Origin: Antarcticirhabdus aurantiaca
GTDB lineage: Bacteria > Pseudomonadota > Alphaproteobacteria > Rhizobiales > Rhizobiaceae
NCBI RefSeq assembly: GCF_009765365.1
Contig: NZ_VTOM01000007.1
Coordinates: forward strand, 1 to 64,000
Length of the DNA: 64,000 bases
Direction of reading: 5' to 3'
The stretch's first letter is position 1; each line of letters opens with the position of its first letter. Position numbers and translations under genes: made by a program. Below the pieces are notes generated by a model, which saw nothing but the letters and a program-made list of their open reading frames with translations, made no database searches and had not been told where the DNA came from. Positions 49,639-58,465 of the stretch are shown here, piece after piece.

Positions 49639-51219
49639 TCAGTCCAGCCGGAAGGCTGCGCGCTCGGCCGCGTCGAGCTGGTCGACGAGACCGGTTTCCC
49701 AGGCGAGGTAGCGCAGCGACGCTTCGCGGTTGCCGTCGTGGCGGTCGTGAACGAACCAGACCCGGTCTCGCGCCAAGTTCTGCGGCAAAGGCTCGGGCGC
49801 GCGGTCCAGCCGCCAGCCGGCGCGCTCCATCGCGGCGGGGTCGACGACGAGGTGGGCCGCTTCGATGCCCGCCTCGGCGAGGTCGAGCGCGGCCCGCGCC
49901 GCCATGCCGGCATCCGACACCAGGAGGAGGGCGCGCCGCGTCCCCGCCGGGAGCGCGTCCGGCAGGGCGGCGCGATAGGTCCAGATCGCGCCCTCCACGG
50001 CGCAGCGGTCTCGCGCCTCCGAGGAGCGCAGGTCCATGGCGGCCGTGCCGGGCTCGGCCGCCATGGCGAGGCCGGCCTCGGGCGAGAGGCCGGACGGGGG
50101 CGCGAGGAGGGGCGGCGCGAAGGCTGGCGCGAGATCGACTGGTGCCTTCGATGCGTCGAGACGCAAAAGAATGGGCTCGAAACCCATCATGGCGAGCCAC
50201 ACGGCGCTCGTCGCGGCGCGAAGGCCGGCATCGTCGACGAGGATCACCCGCGCGCGGCGCACGCCCATGTAAAGGTCGCTCGCCTGGACGAGCTGGCCGG
50301 CGAGCACCGGCTCCGCTCCGGATACGGGCGCGGACCGGCGCGCCTCCTCGTCCCGCAGATCGAAGGCAAAGGTGACGCGCGTTCCGTCGCGTCGCAGGCG
50401 GACGGCCGCCGCCGCGTCGATCTCGGCGAGGCCGTGGCGGGCGACGATCGCGTCGGCCCGCCGCCGGCTGGTGGCGAAAGCCTCCGGCGGCAGCGATGGG
50501 AGAGGCGCGGCCCGGGCACCGCGCTCCAGAGGCAGGCCGGCCAAGGCCCAGCCCTGCGTGCCGTTTTCCAACGCGAAGACCGGGTTCGGAACCCCCGCCA
50601 GAGCGAGGCCGAGCGCCCCGACGAGGCCGCGGGTGCGCCCGGCGCAGGTGAGAACGACGGGCGTCGCAGGATCGGGCACGAGCGCGTCGAAGCGGTGAGC
50701 GAGTTCGCCGTTGGGTGCGCAGGTCGCGCCCGGCACGCGCATCTTGGCGTATTCGCCGGGCGGGCGCACGTCGAAGACGTGGAACGACTGCCCCTCGGCC
50801 TGCCAGGCCGCGAGGGTCTCGGGTGCGAGCGTTCGCGGATGGCGCTCGTGTTCCAGAAGCTCGCCCAGCGTCTTGCTGGGCACGTTGACGCCGGCATAAA
50901 GCGCGTGCCCGGCAGCCGCCCAGGCCGGAGCGCCTCCGGCGAGCGGACGAACGTCGACGTAGCCGAGCGCGGTCAGGCGCCGCGCGGCGCGCTGCGCGAC
51001 GTCGTGCGCGCCGCCGTCGCCGAGAAGGATCACGGGAACGTCGCGCGCGGGAACGAGCCGGGCCGCCTCGGCCTCGAGGCTGTTGTAGGAACAGGGAACG
51101 GCGAAGAGCGGGTGCCCTTCGCCGTAGTCCGCCGCTTCGCGCACGTCGAGGAACGCGACCTCGCCGGTGCCGTGCAGGAGCGCGCGCGCCTCGTCGACCC
51201 CGATCGGCCTGGGGCTCAC
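49639..51219 (-). CDS. Four-module rhodanese-like sulfurtransferase
   Basis: A 526-residue protein from GTG 51219, overlapping the hydrolase stop (GTGA). Four rhodanese modules: D-V-R-E-A-A-D-Y-G-E-G near residue 25, D-V-R-P-P-G-E-Y near 150, D-L-R-D-E near 270, and D-L-R-S-S-E-A-R-D near 375. Only module 2 has the active loop VVLTCAGRTRGLVGAL with Cys at about residue 192; modules 1, 3 and 4 have no Cys (LGDGGAHD, VDDAGLRA, VSDAGMAA). So one catalytic and three structural modules. Sulfur transfer or cyanide/sulfite handling is possible; coupling to a dehalogenase-like hydrolase is noteworthy. Confidence 0.85.
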   Translation of the reverse strand: MSPRPIGVDEARALLHGTGEVAFLDVREAADYGEGHPLFAVPCSYNSLEAEAARLVPARDVPVILLGDGGAHDVAQRAARRLTALGYVDVRPLAGGAPAWAAAGHALYAGVNVPSKTLGELLEHERHPRTLAPETLAAWQAEGQSFHVFDVRPPGEYAKMRVPGATCAPNGELAHRFDALVPDPATPVVLTCAGRTRGLVGALGLALAGVPNPVFALENGTQGWALAGLPLERGARAAPLPSLPPEAFATSRRRADAIVARHGLAEIDAAAAVRLRRDGTRVTFAFDLRDEEARRSAPVSGAEPVLAGQLVQASDLYMGVRRARVILVDDAGLRAATSAVWLAMMGFEPILLRLDASKAPVDLAPAFAPPLLAPPSGLSPEAGLAMAAEPGTAAMDLRSSEARDRCAVEGAIWTYRAALPDALPAGTRRALLLVSDAGMAARAALDLAEAGIEAAHLVVDPAAMERAGWRLDRAPEPLPQNLARDRVWFVHDRHDGNREASLRYLAWETGLVDQLDAAERAAFRLD

Positions 51220-52178
51220 GGCGCTCCGGCCCCGGCGAGGAGGCGGGCCGGCGCGTCTGCGGCCGAGGGGCGCGCGAGAAGCGCGCGCAGGGCCGGCTCC
51301 ACGAGGTCGGGCCGGTGCTCGGCCGGGTAATGGCCGGTCGGGATCGCCTCGCCGGTCACGTCGTCGGCCCATTCGCGCCAGGCCTCGATCGGCCGGAAGT
51401 GCCGGCCGCAGTGGCTGTTGGAGCCCCACAGCACAAGCACGGGGCAGGCGATGCGGCGGCCGACATCGGCCGTGTCCATCGCGAGGTCGAGGGTGATCGT
51501 CGCCCGGTAGTCCTCGCAGACGCTGTGGATCTGCTCCTGCGTCGCGCAGCGGATGTATTCGGCCATGGCGTCGGCGGTGAAGATCTCCAGGCCGACGCCC
51601 TTCTTGTTCAGCTTGTAGCGCATGTAATAGTCGAGGTCGGCGCCGATCAGCTTCTCGGGAAACGGCGCCTTCTGCGCCATGAAGAACCAGTGGTAGCTTT
51701 CCTGCGCCCAGCCGAGCGTGATGTTGTTGAGCACGTGGTGGGTGGGCACGATGTCGAGGGCGCAGAGGTGCGTCACGCGCTCCGGGCGGTCGAGTGCCAT
51801 GCGGAAGCCGACGCGCGCGCCGCGGTCGTGTCCGGCGACCGCGAAGCGGTCGTGGCCGAGCGCGTCCATGACGGCGAAGGCGTCCTCGCCCATGGCGCGG
51901 AAGGTGTAGGCCGCATGATCGTCGCCGCCTTCCGGCTTGGAGCTGTCGCCGTAGCCGCGCAGGTCCATGGCGACCACCGTGAAGTCCCGGGCGAGGGCGG
52001 GCGCGACCTTGTGCCAGGACACCAGCGTCAGCGGGTTGCCGTGGATCAGGAGCAGCGCCGGCCCGGATCCGGCGGTGACGCAGTTGATCACGGCCCCGCC
52101 CGTGTCGATCCGGTGCCGGGTGAAGCCCGGCATCAGGCGCGCGAATTCGGGCGACGGCGCGTCGAGGCGGTCGAGCAT
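51216..52178 (-). CDS. Alpha/beta hydrolase, haloacetate dehalogenase-like
   Basis: A 320-residue hydrolase from ATG 52178 behind CTGGAGGACAATCG. The oxyanion loop LLLIHGNPLTLVSWHKVAPA, the nucleophile turn AVAGHDRGARVGFRMALDRP (Asp nucleophile, as in haloacetate/fluoroacetate dehalogenases and epoxide hydrolases), the cap tryptophans in ITLGWAQESYHWFFMAQ and the C-terminal His in GHYPAEHRPDLV are all visible. The W-x-x-x-x-H-W-F-F pattern is like fluoroacetate dehalogenase. The substrate may be a halogenated or epoxidised acid. Locus motif site 6 sits just upstream. Confidence 0.85.
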   Translation of the reverse strand: MLDRLDAPSPEFARLMPGFTRHRIDTGGAVINCVTAGSGPALLLIHGNPLTLVSWHKVAPALARDFTVVAMDLRGYGDSSKPEGGDDHAAYTFRAMGEDAFAVMDALGHDRFAVAGHDRGARVGFRMALDRPERVTHLCALDIVPTHHVLNNITLGWAQESYHWFFMAQKAPFPEKLIGADLDYYMRYKLNKKGVGLEIFTADAMAEYIRCATQEQIHSVCEDYRATITLDLAMDTADVGRRIACPVLVLWGSNSHCGRHFRPIEAWREWADDVTGEAIPTGHYPAEHRPDLVEPALRALLARPSAADAPARLLAGAGAP

Positions 52179-52196
52179 CGATTGTCCTCCAGTGAA

Positions 52197-52212
52197 AACT
52201 GTCGACAATTAT
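52197..52212. promoter_or_regulatory. Locus motif site 6 before the hydrolase-rhodanese operon
   Basis: AACTGTCGACAATTAT; complement reads ATAATTGTCGACAGTT, with a clean AATTGTCGACAGTT core. It lies 19 bp upstream of the hydrolase start. Confidence 0.62.
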
Positions 52213-52321
52213 GCGGATCGGCGCGACAGTAGGCAAGCGATTGTCGACGCATCGGTCGGTCGGGTTCGTCGAACCGGGCTCGGCCGCTCCTCACCATCGA
52301 GGGCGCCGCGTGGCGATGGCG

Positions 52322-53236
52322 TTACGCTCGCGCGGCGTAGCGAGCGAGATGATCCCGCAGAAGGTCGAGGATGCGGTCGCGATTCGCGTCGCGGACCTGG
52401 GCCTGCCAGGCGACGGCGAGCGGCAGCCGGTTCGCGCCGGAGGCGGATTGTCCGGCGAGCGGCTTGAAGGCGACGCCCGCGACCGCGATCCGCGACGACC
52501 AGGACGGCACGATCGCGGCGCCGAGCCCCGCGGCGACCATGTTGAGGATGGTGTGCTTCTCCTCGGCGATCTGCGCGATCCGCGGCGTCAGACCCTTCTC
52601 CTCGAAGAGCTTCATCGTGAGGTCGTGGCTGTGCGGGCGCGAGCGGCGCTCCGGGATGATCATCGCGACCTCCGCGAGTTCGCCGATCGAGACGGCGGCC
52701 CGCTCGGCCAGCGCGTGACCGGCGGGCAGCGCCACGACGGCGGTTTCATGGAGTAGGAAGCGCGTATGCAGCCGCGGATCGAGCCGGGCGCCGGGCCGGA
52801 TCAATGCGAAGTCGAGCCGCCCCGACAGGAGCTTGGGGACCAGCCGGATCGACTTGTCTTCCGTGAGCTGGATCCACAGGGCCGGGTCGATCTCGTGCAG
52901 ATCCTGGATGAGCGCGGGCACGAGCCCGGCCGCCGCGCTGTCGATGGCGCCGAGCCGGATCACGCGGCTGACCGAGCGGCCGCGGTCGCGCAGGCGCTCG
53001 ACCATGCCGTCCACCGCCTCGATCAGCGGCCGCGCCTCGCGCACGAAGTCGCGCCCGGCCTCGGTCAGGACGACGCTGCGCGTCGTGCGCTCGAAGAGAA
53101 CGACGCCGAGCTCCTCCTCCGCCGATCGGATCTGCCGGCCGAGGCCAGCCGGCAGCATGTCGAGCGCGCGGGCCGCGCGGCCGAAATGCATCTCGTCGGC
53201 GGCCGCCAGCACGCAGCGCATCTGCTTCAGGTCCAT
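52322..53236 (-). CDS. LysR family transcriptional regulator
   Basis: A 304-residue LysR protein: MDLKQMRCVLAAADEMHFGR and ARALDMLPAGLGRQIRSAEE form the winged helix, followed by the effector domain. Divergent from tctC-3 with a 157-bp gap, where CCGATCATATCGG (53239-53251) is a 13-bp palindrome three bases upstream of its start codon. It probably governs tctC-3 and the third dehydrogenase. Confidence 0.92.
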   Translation of the reverse strand: MDLKQMRCVLAAADEMHFGRAARALDMLPAGLGRQIRSAEEELGVVLFERTTRSVVLTEAGRDFVREARPLIEAVDGMVERLRDRGRSVSRVIRLGAIDSAAAGLVPALIQDLHEIDPALWIQLTEDKSIRLVPKLLSGRLDFALIRPGARLDPRLHTRFLLHETAVVALPAGHALAERAAVSIGELAEVAMIIPERRSRPHSHDLTMKLFEEKGLTPRIAQIAEEKHTILNMVAAGLGAAIVPSWSSRIAVAGVAFKPLAGQSASGANRLPLAVAWQAQVRDANRDRILDLLRDHLARYAARA

Positions 53237-53238
53237 GC

Positions 53239-53251
53239 CCGATCATATCGG
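53239..53251. promoter_or_regulatory. Palindrome in the LysR-tctC-3 divergent region
   Basis: CCGATCATATCGG, 5-bp arms CCGAT/ATCGG with a CAT centre, next to the LysR start. Position suits an autoregulatory site; not matched to the LysR T-N11-A form. Confidence 0.35.
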
Positions 53252-53393
53252 AAGAAAATATAATCGCGAGGTCATGGGGATCGACGGGCTCCCGATCTAT
53301 GCCTGGGACCGTCAGGCGCCGTGGGAGCGGTGCCGAGGGGATGGGCGCTCGGACATCGATCCGGTCCGGCCCGCCTCGACCAGGGAGGACGAT

Positions 53394-54365
53394 ATGAAGA
53401 CCGTTTTGACCGCGGCCCTCGCGACGGTGGCGATGGCGTTCGCCGCGCCGGCCTTCTCGCAGGACGCCTATCCTTCGAAGCCGGTGACGATCCTCGTTCC
53501 CGCGGCGGCCGGCGGCCCGAGCGACACCGTCGCGCGTCTCGTCGCCGAAGCGATGACAAAGGATCTCGGCCAGCAGGTGCTGATCGAGAACGTCGGCGGC
53601 GCCGGCGGCTCGCTCGGCGCCGGGCAGGTCGTCAAGGCCGAGCCCGACGGCTACACGCTGCTGCTCTACCACGTCGCGGTCTCGACCTTCGGCGCGCTCT
53701 ATCCCGACCTCGCCTACGAGCCGGGCACGGACTTCTCCTCCGTCGGCCTCGTCACGGACGTGCCGATGACCCTCGTCGGACGCAAGGATCTCGAGCCCGC
53801 GGATGTCGGCGCGCTCCTGACCTGGTTGAAGAGCGAAGGGGCCGGCGCGACCTTCGGCACGGCCGGCGTCGGCGCCGTCTCGGATCTCTGCGGGCGCCTC
53901 CTCGCCGACGCCACGGGCGTCGAGCTGACGGTCGTTCCCTATAAGGGTACGGGCCCGGCCATGACCGACCTCGTCGGCGGCCAGATCGACCTCATGTGCG
54001 ACCAGACCACCAACACCGCGAACCAGATCAAGGCCGGCGAGATCAGTCCCTACGCCGTGACGACGACGAAGCCGATCGCCATTCTTCCCGACGTGCCGAC
54101 GCTCGCCGAGAGCGGCGTTCCCGGCTTCGAGATCACTGCCTGGCACGCGATCTGGGCGCCCAAGGACACGCCGGAGCCGATCCGCCAGCGCCTGTCCGTA
54201 TCGCTCCAGAAGGCGCTGACCGACCCGACCGTCATCGAGCGCTTCGCCGGTCTCGGAACGGCGCCCGTGCCGTCCGACCTCGCCACGCCCGCGGCCCTCG
54301 ACGAGCGGTTCCAGTCCGAGATCGAGCGCTGGAGCAAGCTCCTCGCCGACGCCAAGCAGCCCTGA
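53394..54365 (+). CDS. tctC: Orphan tripartite tricarboxylate receptor (TctC/BUG), copy 3
   Basis: From ATG 53394 (CAGGGAGGACGAT upstream), 323 residues with a signal peptide (LTAALATVAMAFAAPAFSQD). BUG motifs: PVTILVPAAAGGPSDTVARL, QVLIENVGGAGGSLGAGQV and VVPYKGTGPAMTDLVGGQID. No TctB or TctA genes accompany it, so it must share a membrane unit with another system or act as a binding sensor. It is 69 bp upstream of the third dehydrogenase. Confidence 0.9.
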   Translation: MKTVLTAALATVAMAFAAPAFSQDAYPSKPVTILVPAAAGGPSDTVARLVAEAMTKDLGQQVLIENVGGAGGSLGAGQVVKAEPDGYTLLLYHVAVSTFGALYPDLAYEPGTDFSSVGLVTDVPMTLVGRKDLEPADVGALLTWLKSEGAGATFGTAGVGAVSDLCGRLLADATGVELTVVPYKGTGPAMTDLVGGQIDLMCDQTTNTANQIKAGEISPYAVTTTKPIAILPDVPTLAESGVPGFEITAWHAIWAPKDTPEPIRQRLSVSLQKALTDPTVIERFAGLGTAPVPSDLATPAALDERFQSEIERWSKLLADAKQP

Positions 54366-54434
54366 TCCTAACCTCCGCCACTGAGCGGCCGGATCCGCCC
54401 GGCGCTCCCCCGTGACCTGACCCGGAAGTCTCCC

Positions 54435-55514
54435 ATGCAGTCCTACAAGATCGCCGCCATTCCCGCCGACGGCATCGGCCCCGAGGTGATCGCCGCCGGC
54501 CTTCAGGCCCTCGAAGCGCTCGAACGGCGCGAGGGCACCTTCAAGCTCGACATCACCCATTTCGACTGGGGGTCGGACTATTACAGGCGCAACGGCGCGA
54601 TGATGCCGGCGGACGGCATCGAGCGGCTGAAGGCCTTCGACGCGATCTTCTTCGGCGCGGTCGGCGCGCCGGACGTTCCGGACCACGTCACGCTCTGGGG
54701 CCTGCGCCTGCCGATCTGCCAGGGCTTCGACCAGTACGCCAACGTGCGGCCGACCAAGATCCTGCCGGGCATCGTGTCGCCGCTGGCGGGCGTGAAGCCG
54801 GGCGACCTCGACTGGGTGATCGTGCGCGAGAACTCGGAAGGCGAGTATTCCGGCCATGGCGGGCGCGCGCATCGCGGGCTGCCCGAGGAGGTCGGCACCG
54901 AGGTCGCGATCTTCACCCGCGTCGGCGTCACCCGCATCATGCGCTACGCCTTCAAGCTCGCGCAGTCGCGGCCCCGCAAATTCCTCACCGTCGTCACCAA
55001 GTCCAACGCCCAGCGCCACGGCATGGTGATGTGGGACGAGATCGCCGCCGAGGTGGCGCGCGAGTTCCCGGACGTGACCTGGGACAAGATGCTGGTCGAC
55101 GCGATGACGGTCCGCATGACGCTCAAGCCCCAAAGCCTCGACACCATCGTCGCGACGAACCTCCACGCCGACATCCTGTCGGATCTCGCCGGCGCGCTCG
55201 CCGGTAGCCTCGGCGTCGCGCCGACCGGCAACATCGACCCGGAGCGTCGCTTCCCCTCGATGTTCGAGCCGATCCACGGCTCGGCCTTCGACATCACCGG
55301 CAAGGGCATCGCCAACCCCGTCGCGACCTTCTGGACGGCCGCGCAGATGCTGGAGCATCTCGGCCAGCCCAACGCCGCCAAGCGTCTGATGCACGCGGTG
55401 GAGACGGTCACCGGCAGCGGCGTGACAACGCCCGACGTTGGCGGCACGGCCACCACGCGCCAGGTCACCGACGCCGTCTGCGAAGCCATCCGCGGCTCGA
55501 ACATCGTAGTCTGA
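54435..55514 (+). CDS. Tartrate/D-malate dehydrogenase-like (TtuC/DmlA type), copy 3
   Basis: A 359-residue enzyme, the same length as copy 1, with IAAIPADGIGPEVIAAGLQA, FFGAVGAPDVPDHVTLWGLR, the VIVRENSEGEYSGHGGRAHR loop and DTIVATNLHADILSDLAGAL. The D-H-V-T-L-W-G signature again indicates the tartrate/D-malate group. Only one residue of the normally conserved G-D-G-I-G differs (A-D-G-I-G). Divergence from copy 1 suggests a distinct substrate. Operon with tctC-3. Confidence 0.9.
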   Translation: MQSYKIAAIPADGIGPEVIAAGLQALEALERREGTFKLDITHFDWGSDYYRRNGAMMPADGIERLKAFDAIFFGAVGAPDVPDHVTLWGLRLPICQGFDQYANVRPTKILPGIVSPLAGVKPGDLDWVIVRENSEGEYSGHGGRAHRGLPEEVGTEVAIFTRVGVTRIMRYAFKLAQSRPRKFLTVVTKSNAQRHGMVMWDEIAAEVAREFPDVTWDKMLVDAMTVRMTLKPQSLDTIVATNLHADILSDLAGALAGSLGVAPTGNIDPERRFPSMFEPIHGSAFDITGKGIANPVATFWTAAQMLEHLGQPNAAKRLMHAVETVTGSGVTTPDVGGTATTRQVTDAVCEAIRGSNIVV

Positions 55515-55851
55515 GGCGCAGCGGCCTTAAGGGGAGCCATCGTCGCGGCGGCGACGGTCAACGATTGGGTTCGGCGTGGCTCGTCGATCCCAGTCGACCG
55601 CCTGCCATGGCCCCCGGCCCCTGCCGGACCGGCGCTCACATCCCGATCCGACGTGTCCGAAGCGCCGCGCGCCTCGCTTGACCGTGAACACACCGCTCAA
55701 CCGGCGGCCTCGGGAGGATGCCTTTGGATGCGGGCAGCTTCGCCGCTCGAATCGATGCAACGCCCGTCCGGCCATCGGACGTCGTCATCCACGATCTCAC
55801 CGCGCGATCACGGTGGCCCGCTTCGTCAAACTACGATGTCATGTCGAATAA
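55515..55851. other. Intergenic, no gene seen
   Basis: About 337 bases between the third dehydrogenase and tRNA-Val. Short overlapping frames on the plus strand lack ribosome sites and run into the tRNA. Nothing else stands out. Confidence 0.45.
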
Positions 55852-55926
55852 TGGTGGGCGCGACAGGGATCGAACCTGTGACCCCCTCGGTGTGAACGAG
55901 GTGCTCTCCCGCTGAGCTACGCGCCC
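55852..55926 (-). tRNA. tRNA-Val (CAC)
   Basis: A 75-nt cloverleaf with encoded CCA; acceptor arms GGGCGCG/CGCGCCC; anticodon loop TTCACAC gives anticodon CAC; T loop TTCGATC. Intact. I found no second copy of its 3' end in the window. Confidence 0.96.
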
Positions 55927-56031
55927 TGGCCGTCGGGCGAAGCGCCTCGGCGGTGGTGAGGCGATATACGTCGGGATTGATCGTTTCGTCAACACGGCGT
56001 CGGCTTTGGGCCGGCGCTTTGCGTGCCGGCG

Positions 56032-56766
56032 CTATTCGGCGGCCGCGGCGAGGAGCGGGGGCCGATGATGGGCGTCGATGGGGCGACGTCCCGTGGCGAG
56101 GCACAGGAGGCTCGAGGCGTCGAGCGCGTCGAAGCTCGGCAGGATAAGGGCGGCCTTGGCGCGGTCGTCCGCGTCGAGGGCGGCGTCTCCGAAGTCCATC
56201 AGGACGGAGGGCATCGCGACCGCGCCCGCCGCGTCGAGGTCGGTGCGCGAATCGCCGATCATCACCGCGCGCGACGCCTCGCCGCCCGCTTGGGCGAGCG
56301 TGCCGAGGATGTGGACGGGATCGGGCTTGCGCGCCGGGAAGGTGTCGGCGCCGCAGATGGCCGAAAAGCGCGCGTCGAGGCCGAGGCCGGCCAGGAGGAG
56401 GCGTGCGAGGCGCTCCGTCTTGTTGGTGCAGACGGCGAGGCGGAAGCCGGCCGAGGCCAGGCGGTCGAGCGCGTCCGTCGCGCCGGGATAGAGCTTGGAG
56501 GACACCGCGATGTTGGCCTCGTAGAAGGCGAGGAAGCGCGCGGTCTGGCCGGCGAGCTCGTCGCCCCACAGCGGCGCGCCGGCCCAGTCGTAGCCGAGGC
56601 GCAGCATGGCCTGGGCGCCGTGGCCGGCATGCGGGCGGATGCGGGCGAGGCCGGCGAGGGGAAGGCCTGCCGCGGCCAGGCAGTGGTCGAGGCTCGCGGC
56701 GAGGTCCGGCGCGGTATCGACAAGCGTCCCGTCGAGATCGAAGATGGCGGTCGGCGCCACGCTCAT
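56032..56766 (-). CDS. gph: Phosphoglycolate phosphatase (HAD superfamily)
   Basis: A 244-residue HAD hydrolase. Motif I AIFDLDGTLVDTAPDLAASL, motif II CTNKTERLARLLLAGLGLDA, and motif III KPDPVHIL ... AVMIGDSRTDLDAAGAVAMP are complete. It dephosphorylates 2-phosphoglycolate from DNA repair and the oxygenase reaction. A C-terminal tail (RRPIDAHHRPPLLAAAAE) extends past the usual end. It is divergent from rpiA, a common neighbour in this order. Confidence 0.9.
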   Translation of the reverse strand: MSVAPTAIFDLDGTLVDTAPDLAASLDHCLAAAGLPLAGLARIRPHAGHGAQAMLRLGYDWAGAPLWGDELAGQTARFLAFYEANIAVSSKLYPGATDALDRLASAGFRLAVCTNKTERLARLLLAGLGLDARFSAICGADTFPARKPDPVHILGTLAQAGGEASRAVMIGDSRTDLDAAGAVAMPSVLMDFGDAALDADDRAKAALILPSFDALDASSLLCLATGRRPIDAHHRPPLLAAAAE

Positions 56767-57039
56767 GCCCTGTCCCGTTCCTGCGCGATCGCCGATTGCC
56801 CCGGCCGCCGCCTCGTCGTGTGACGGTTGAAGCGCGAGAGGGCGCGAGGTCAACCGCCGCACCGGCGAGGCGCCGCCGATCCGACGCACCCTGCGGCAGG
56901 ATCGACACGCTTTTCGAACGGCGCGGATCGGAACATTCAGCCACGCCGCGCTTAAGGAAGGGCTTACGCGGGCAAAGGCTTGCCTCCGCCCGCGCCGAGC
57001 CTCTAGAGGCTTGATGACGCGGACGGGAGGAGCTTGTTC

Positions 57040-57735
57040 ATGGCGGATGCGGCGGAACTGAAGACGGCGGCGGCCCGGGCGGCCGCGGACGAGATCCGCG
57101 ACGGCATGCGCGTCGGGATCGGCACGGGCTCGACCGCCGAGGCCTTCGTGCGCGTCCTCGCCGAACGGGTGAGCGGCGGCCTGTCGATCGTCGGCGTCGC
57201 GACCTCGGAGCGCACGGAAGCGCTCTGCCGGGCCTGCTCGGTGCCCACTGTGCCGCTCGACGAGTGCCCGGAGCTCGACGTCACCGTGGACGGCGCCGAC
57301 GAGATCGGGCCGGGTCTCGCGCTGATCAAGGGCGGCGGCGGCGCGCTCCTGCGCGAGAAGATCGTCGCGAGCGCTTCGAAGCGCATGATCGTGATCGCCG
57401 ACGGAACCAAGGTCGTGGAGATGCTTGGCGCCTTCCCGCTGCCCATCGAGGTCAACGGCTTCGGCGTCTTCGCGACCTATCTCCAGATCCGCAAGGTCGC
57501 GGCGTCGCTCGGCCTGTCGGGCGACATCACGGTGCGCAAGGCGGGCGAGGGGCCGTTCATCACCGATGGCGGCCACCTGATCCTGGATGCATCTTTCCGC
57601 CGCATTCCCGATCCAGAAGCGCTGTCGCGCGCGCTCCTGGACGTTCCCGGCGTCGTTCAGCACGGCCTGTTCATCGGCTTGGCCAGCGAGGCGATCGTCG
57701 CGGGTAGCGGCGGCCTGTCTCGCATCAAGCCTTGA
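57040..57735 (+). CDS. rpiA: Ribose-5-phosphate isomerase A
   Basis: Interconverts ribose-5-phosphate and ribulose-5-phosphate. A 231-residue enzyme from ATG 57040 behind GGGAGGAGCTTGTTC. Diagnostic motifs: [40 protein letters not shown] and [20 protein letters not shown]. Length typical. Followed by a DUF2059 gene 108 bp downstream. Confidence 0.96.
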   Translation: MADAAELKTAAARAAADEIRDGMRVGIGTGSTAEAFVRVLAERVSGGLSIVGVATSERTEALCRACSVPTVPLDECPELDVTVDGADEIGPGLALIKGGGGALLREKIVASASKRMIVIADGTKVVEMLGAFPLPIEVNGFGVFATYLQIRKVAASLGLSGDITVRKAGEGPFITDGGHLILDASFRRIPDPEALSRALLDVPGVVQHGLFIGLASEAIVAGSGGLSRIKP

Positions 57736-57843
57736 TCGCCCGGCCGCCCGCGCCGTAAAAGCCACCGTGACGGGTCGCCTCTGCGGCCTGCGGGGCGGAC
57801 GCAGACGTTGAACGACGTTCAAACCTTCGGAGACGAGATTTCC

Positions 57844-58410
57844 ATGATCTTCAGCGCAAGGACGCTTCGCGGCACCCTTCTGGCGAGCCTGATGCTTGTC
57901 TGCTCTGCGTCGGTCCAGGCGCAGGAGATCAGCAGCGGCCATCTCGCCGCCGCGCGCAGCGCGATCGGCGCCATCCAGGCCACCGAGCAGTTCGACAACA
58001 TTCTCCTCAACGCCGCGACGCAGATCAAGGCGGAGCTGATCGTCAACAATCCGAACCTCCAGGGCGAAATCTCGACCATGGTGGACGACAAGGCGATCGA
58101 GCTGGCCGCGCGCCGCGGTGACCTGGAGAACGAGGTGGCCCGCGTCTACGCCAAGCTCTTCACCGAGCAGGAGCTGAACGAGATCGCCGCCTTCTACCAG
58201 ACCGACGCGGGCAAGAAGCTCCTGTCGCAGGGGCCGGTCGCCACGCGCGAGATGATGTCGGCCGCCGACGTCTGGGCCAACGGCATCATGCGCGACCTGC
58301 GCACCAGCGCCGGCGAGGGCATGCGCCAGATCGTCGCCGCCAACGCGCCGGCCGGCGCCGCGGAGGGCGGCGTCGCCGCCCCGACCACGGGCGCGGCCGC
58401 CAGCAACTGA
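57844..58410 (+). CDS. DUF2059 domain secreted protein
   Basis: From ATG 57844, 188 residues. A signal peptide (FSARTLRGTLLASLMLVCSA) is cut near AQA. The DUF2059 core follows: LENEVARVYAKLFTEQELNE and IAAFYQTDAGKKLLSQGPVA, the conserved Y-x-x-x-F-T-x-x-E-L-x-x-x-x-x-F-Y-x-T-x-x-G. Periplasmic protein of unknown role, often near rpiA and gor in this order. A terminator follows. Confidence 0.9.
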   Translation: MIFSARTLRGTLLASLMLVCSASVQAQEISSGHLAAARSAIGAIQATEQFDNILLNAATQIKAELIVNNPNLQGEISTMVDDKAIELAARRGDLENEVARVYAKLFTEQELNEIAAFYQTDAGKKLLSQGPVATREMMSAADVWANGIMRDLRTSAGEGMRQIVAANAPAGAAEGGVAAPTTGAAASN

Positions 58411-58465
58411 GATCGCCGGAGCGCCGCCGCTCGGCTGGCGCGGCGCGGCATCCTGCACTACGTGG

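Noticed and set aside
52746-55394. 882-codon minus-strand open frame
   Set aside because: Antisense to tctC-3 and the third dehydrogenase, with no ribosome site or domain.
28764-55926. Island bounded by tRNA-Phe and tRNA-Val
   Set aside because: I found no duplicate of the tRNA-Val end and no integrase between the two tRNAs; the organic-acid region is not shown to be a mobile element.
56767-58458. In-frame upstream extension of the gph frame
   Set aside because: Covers rpiA and the DUF2059 gene in antisense; the HAD motif I starts directly at ATG 56766.
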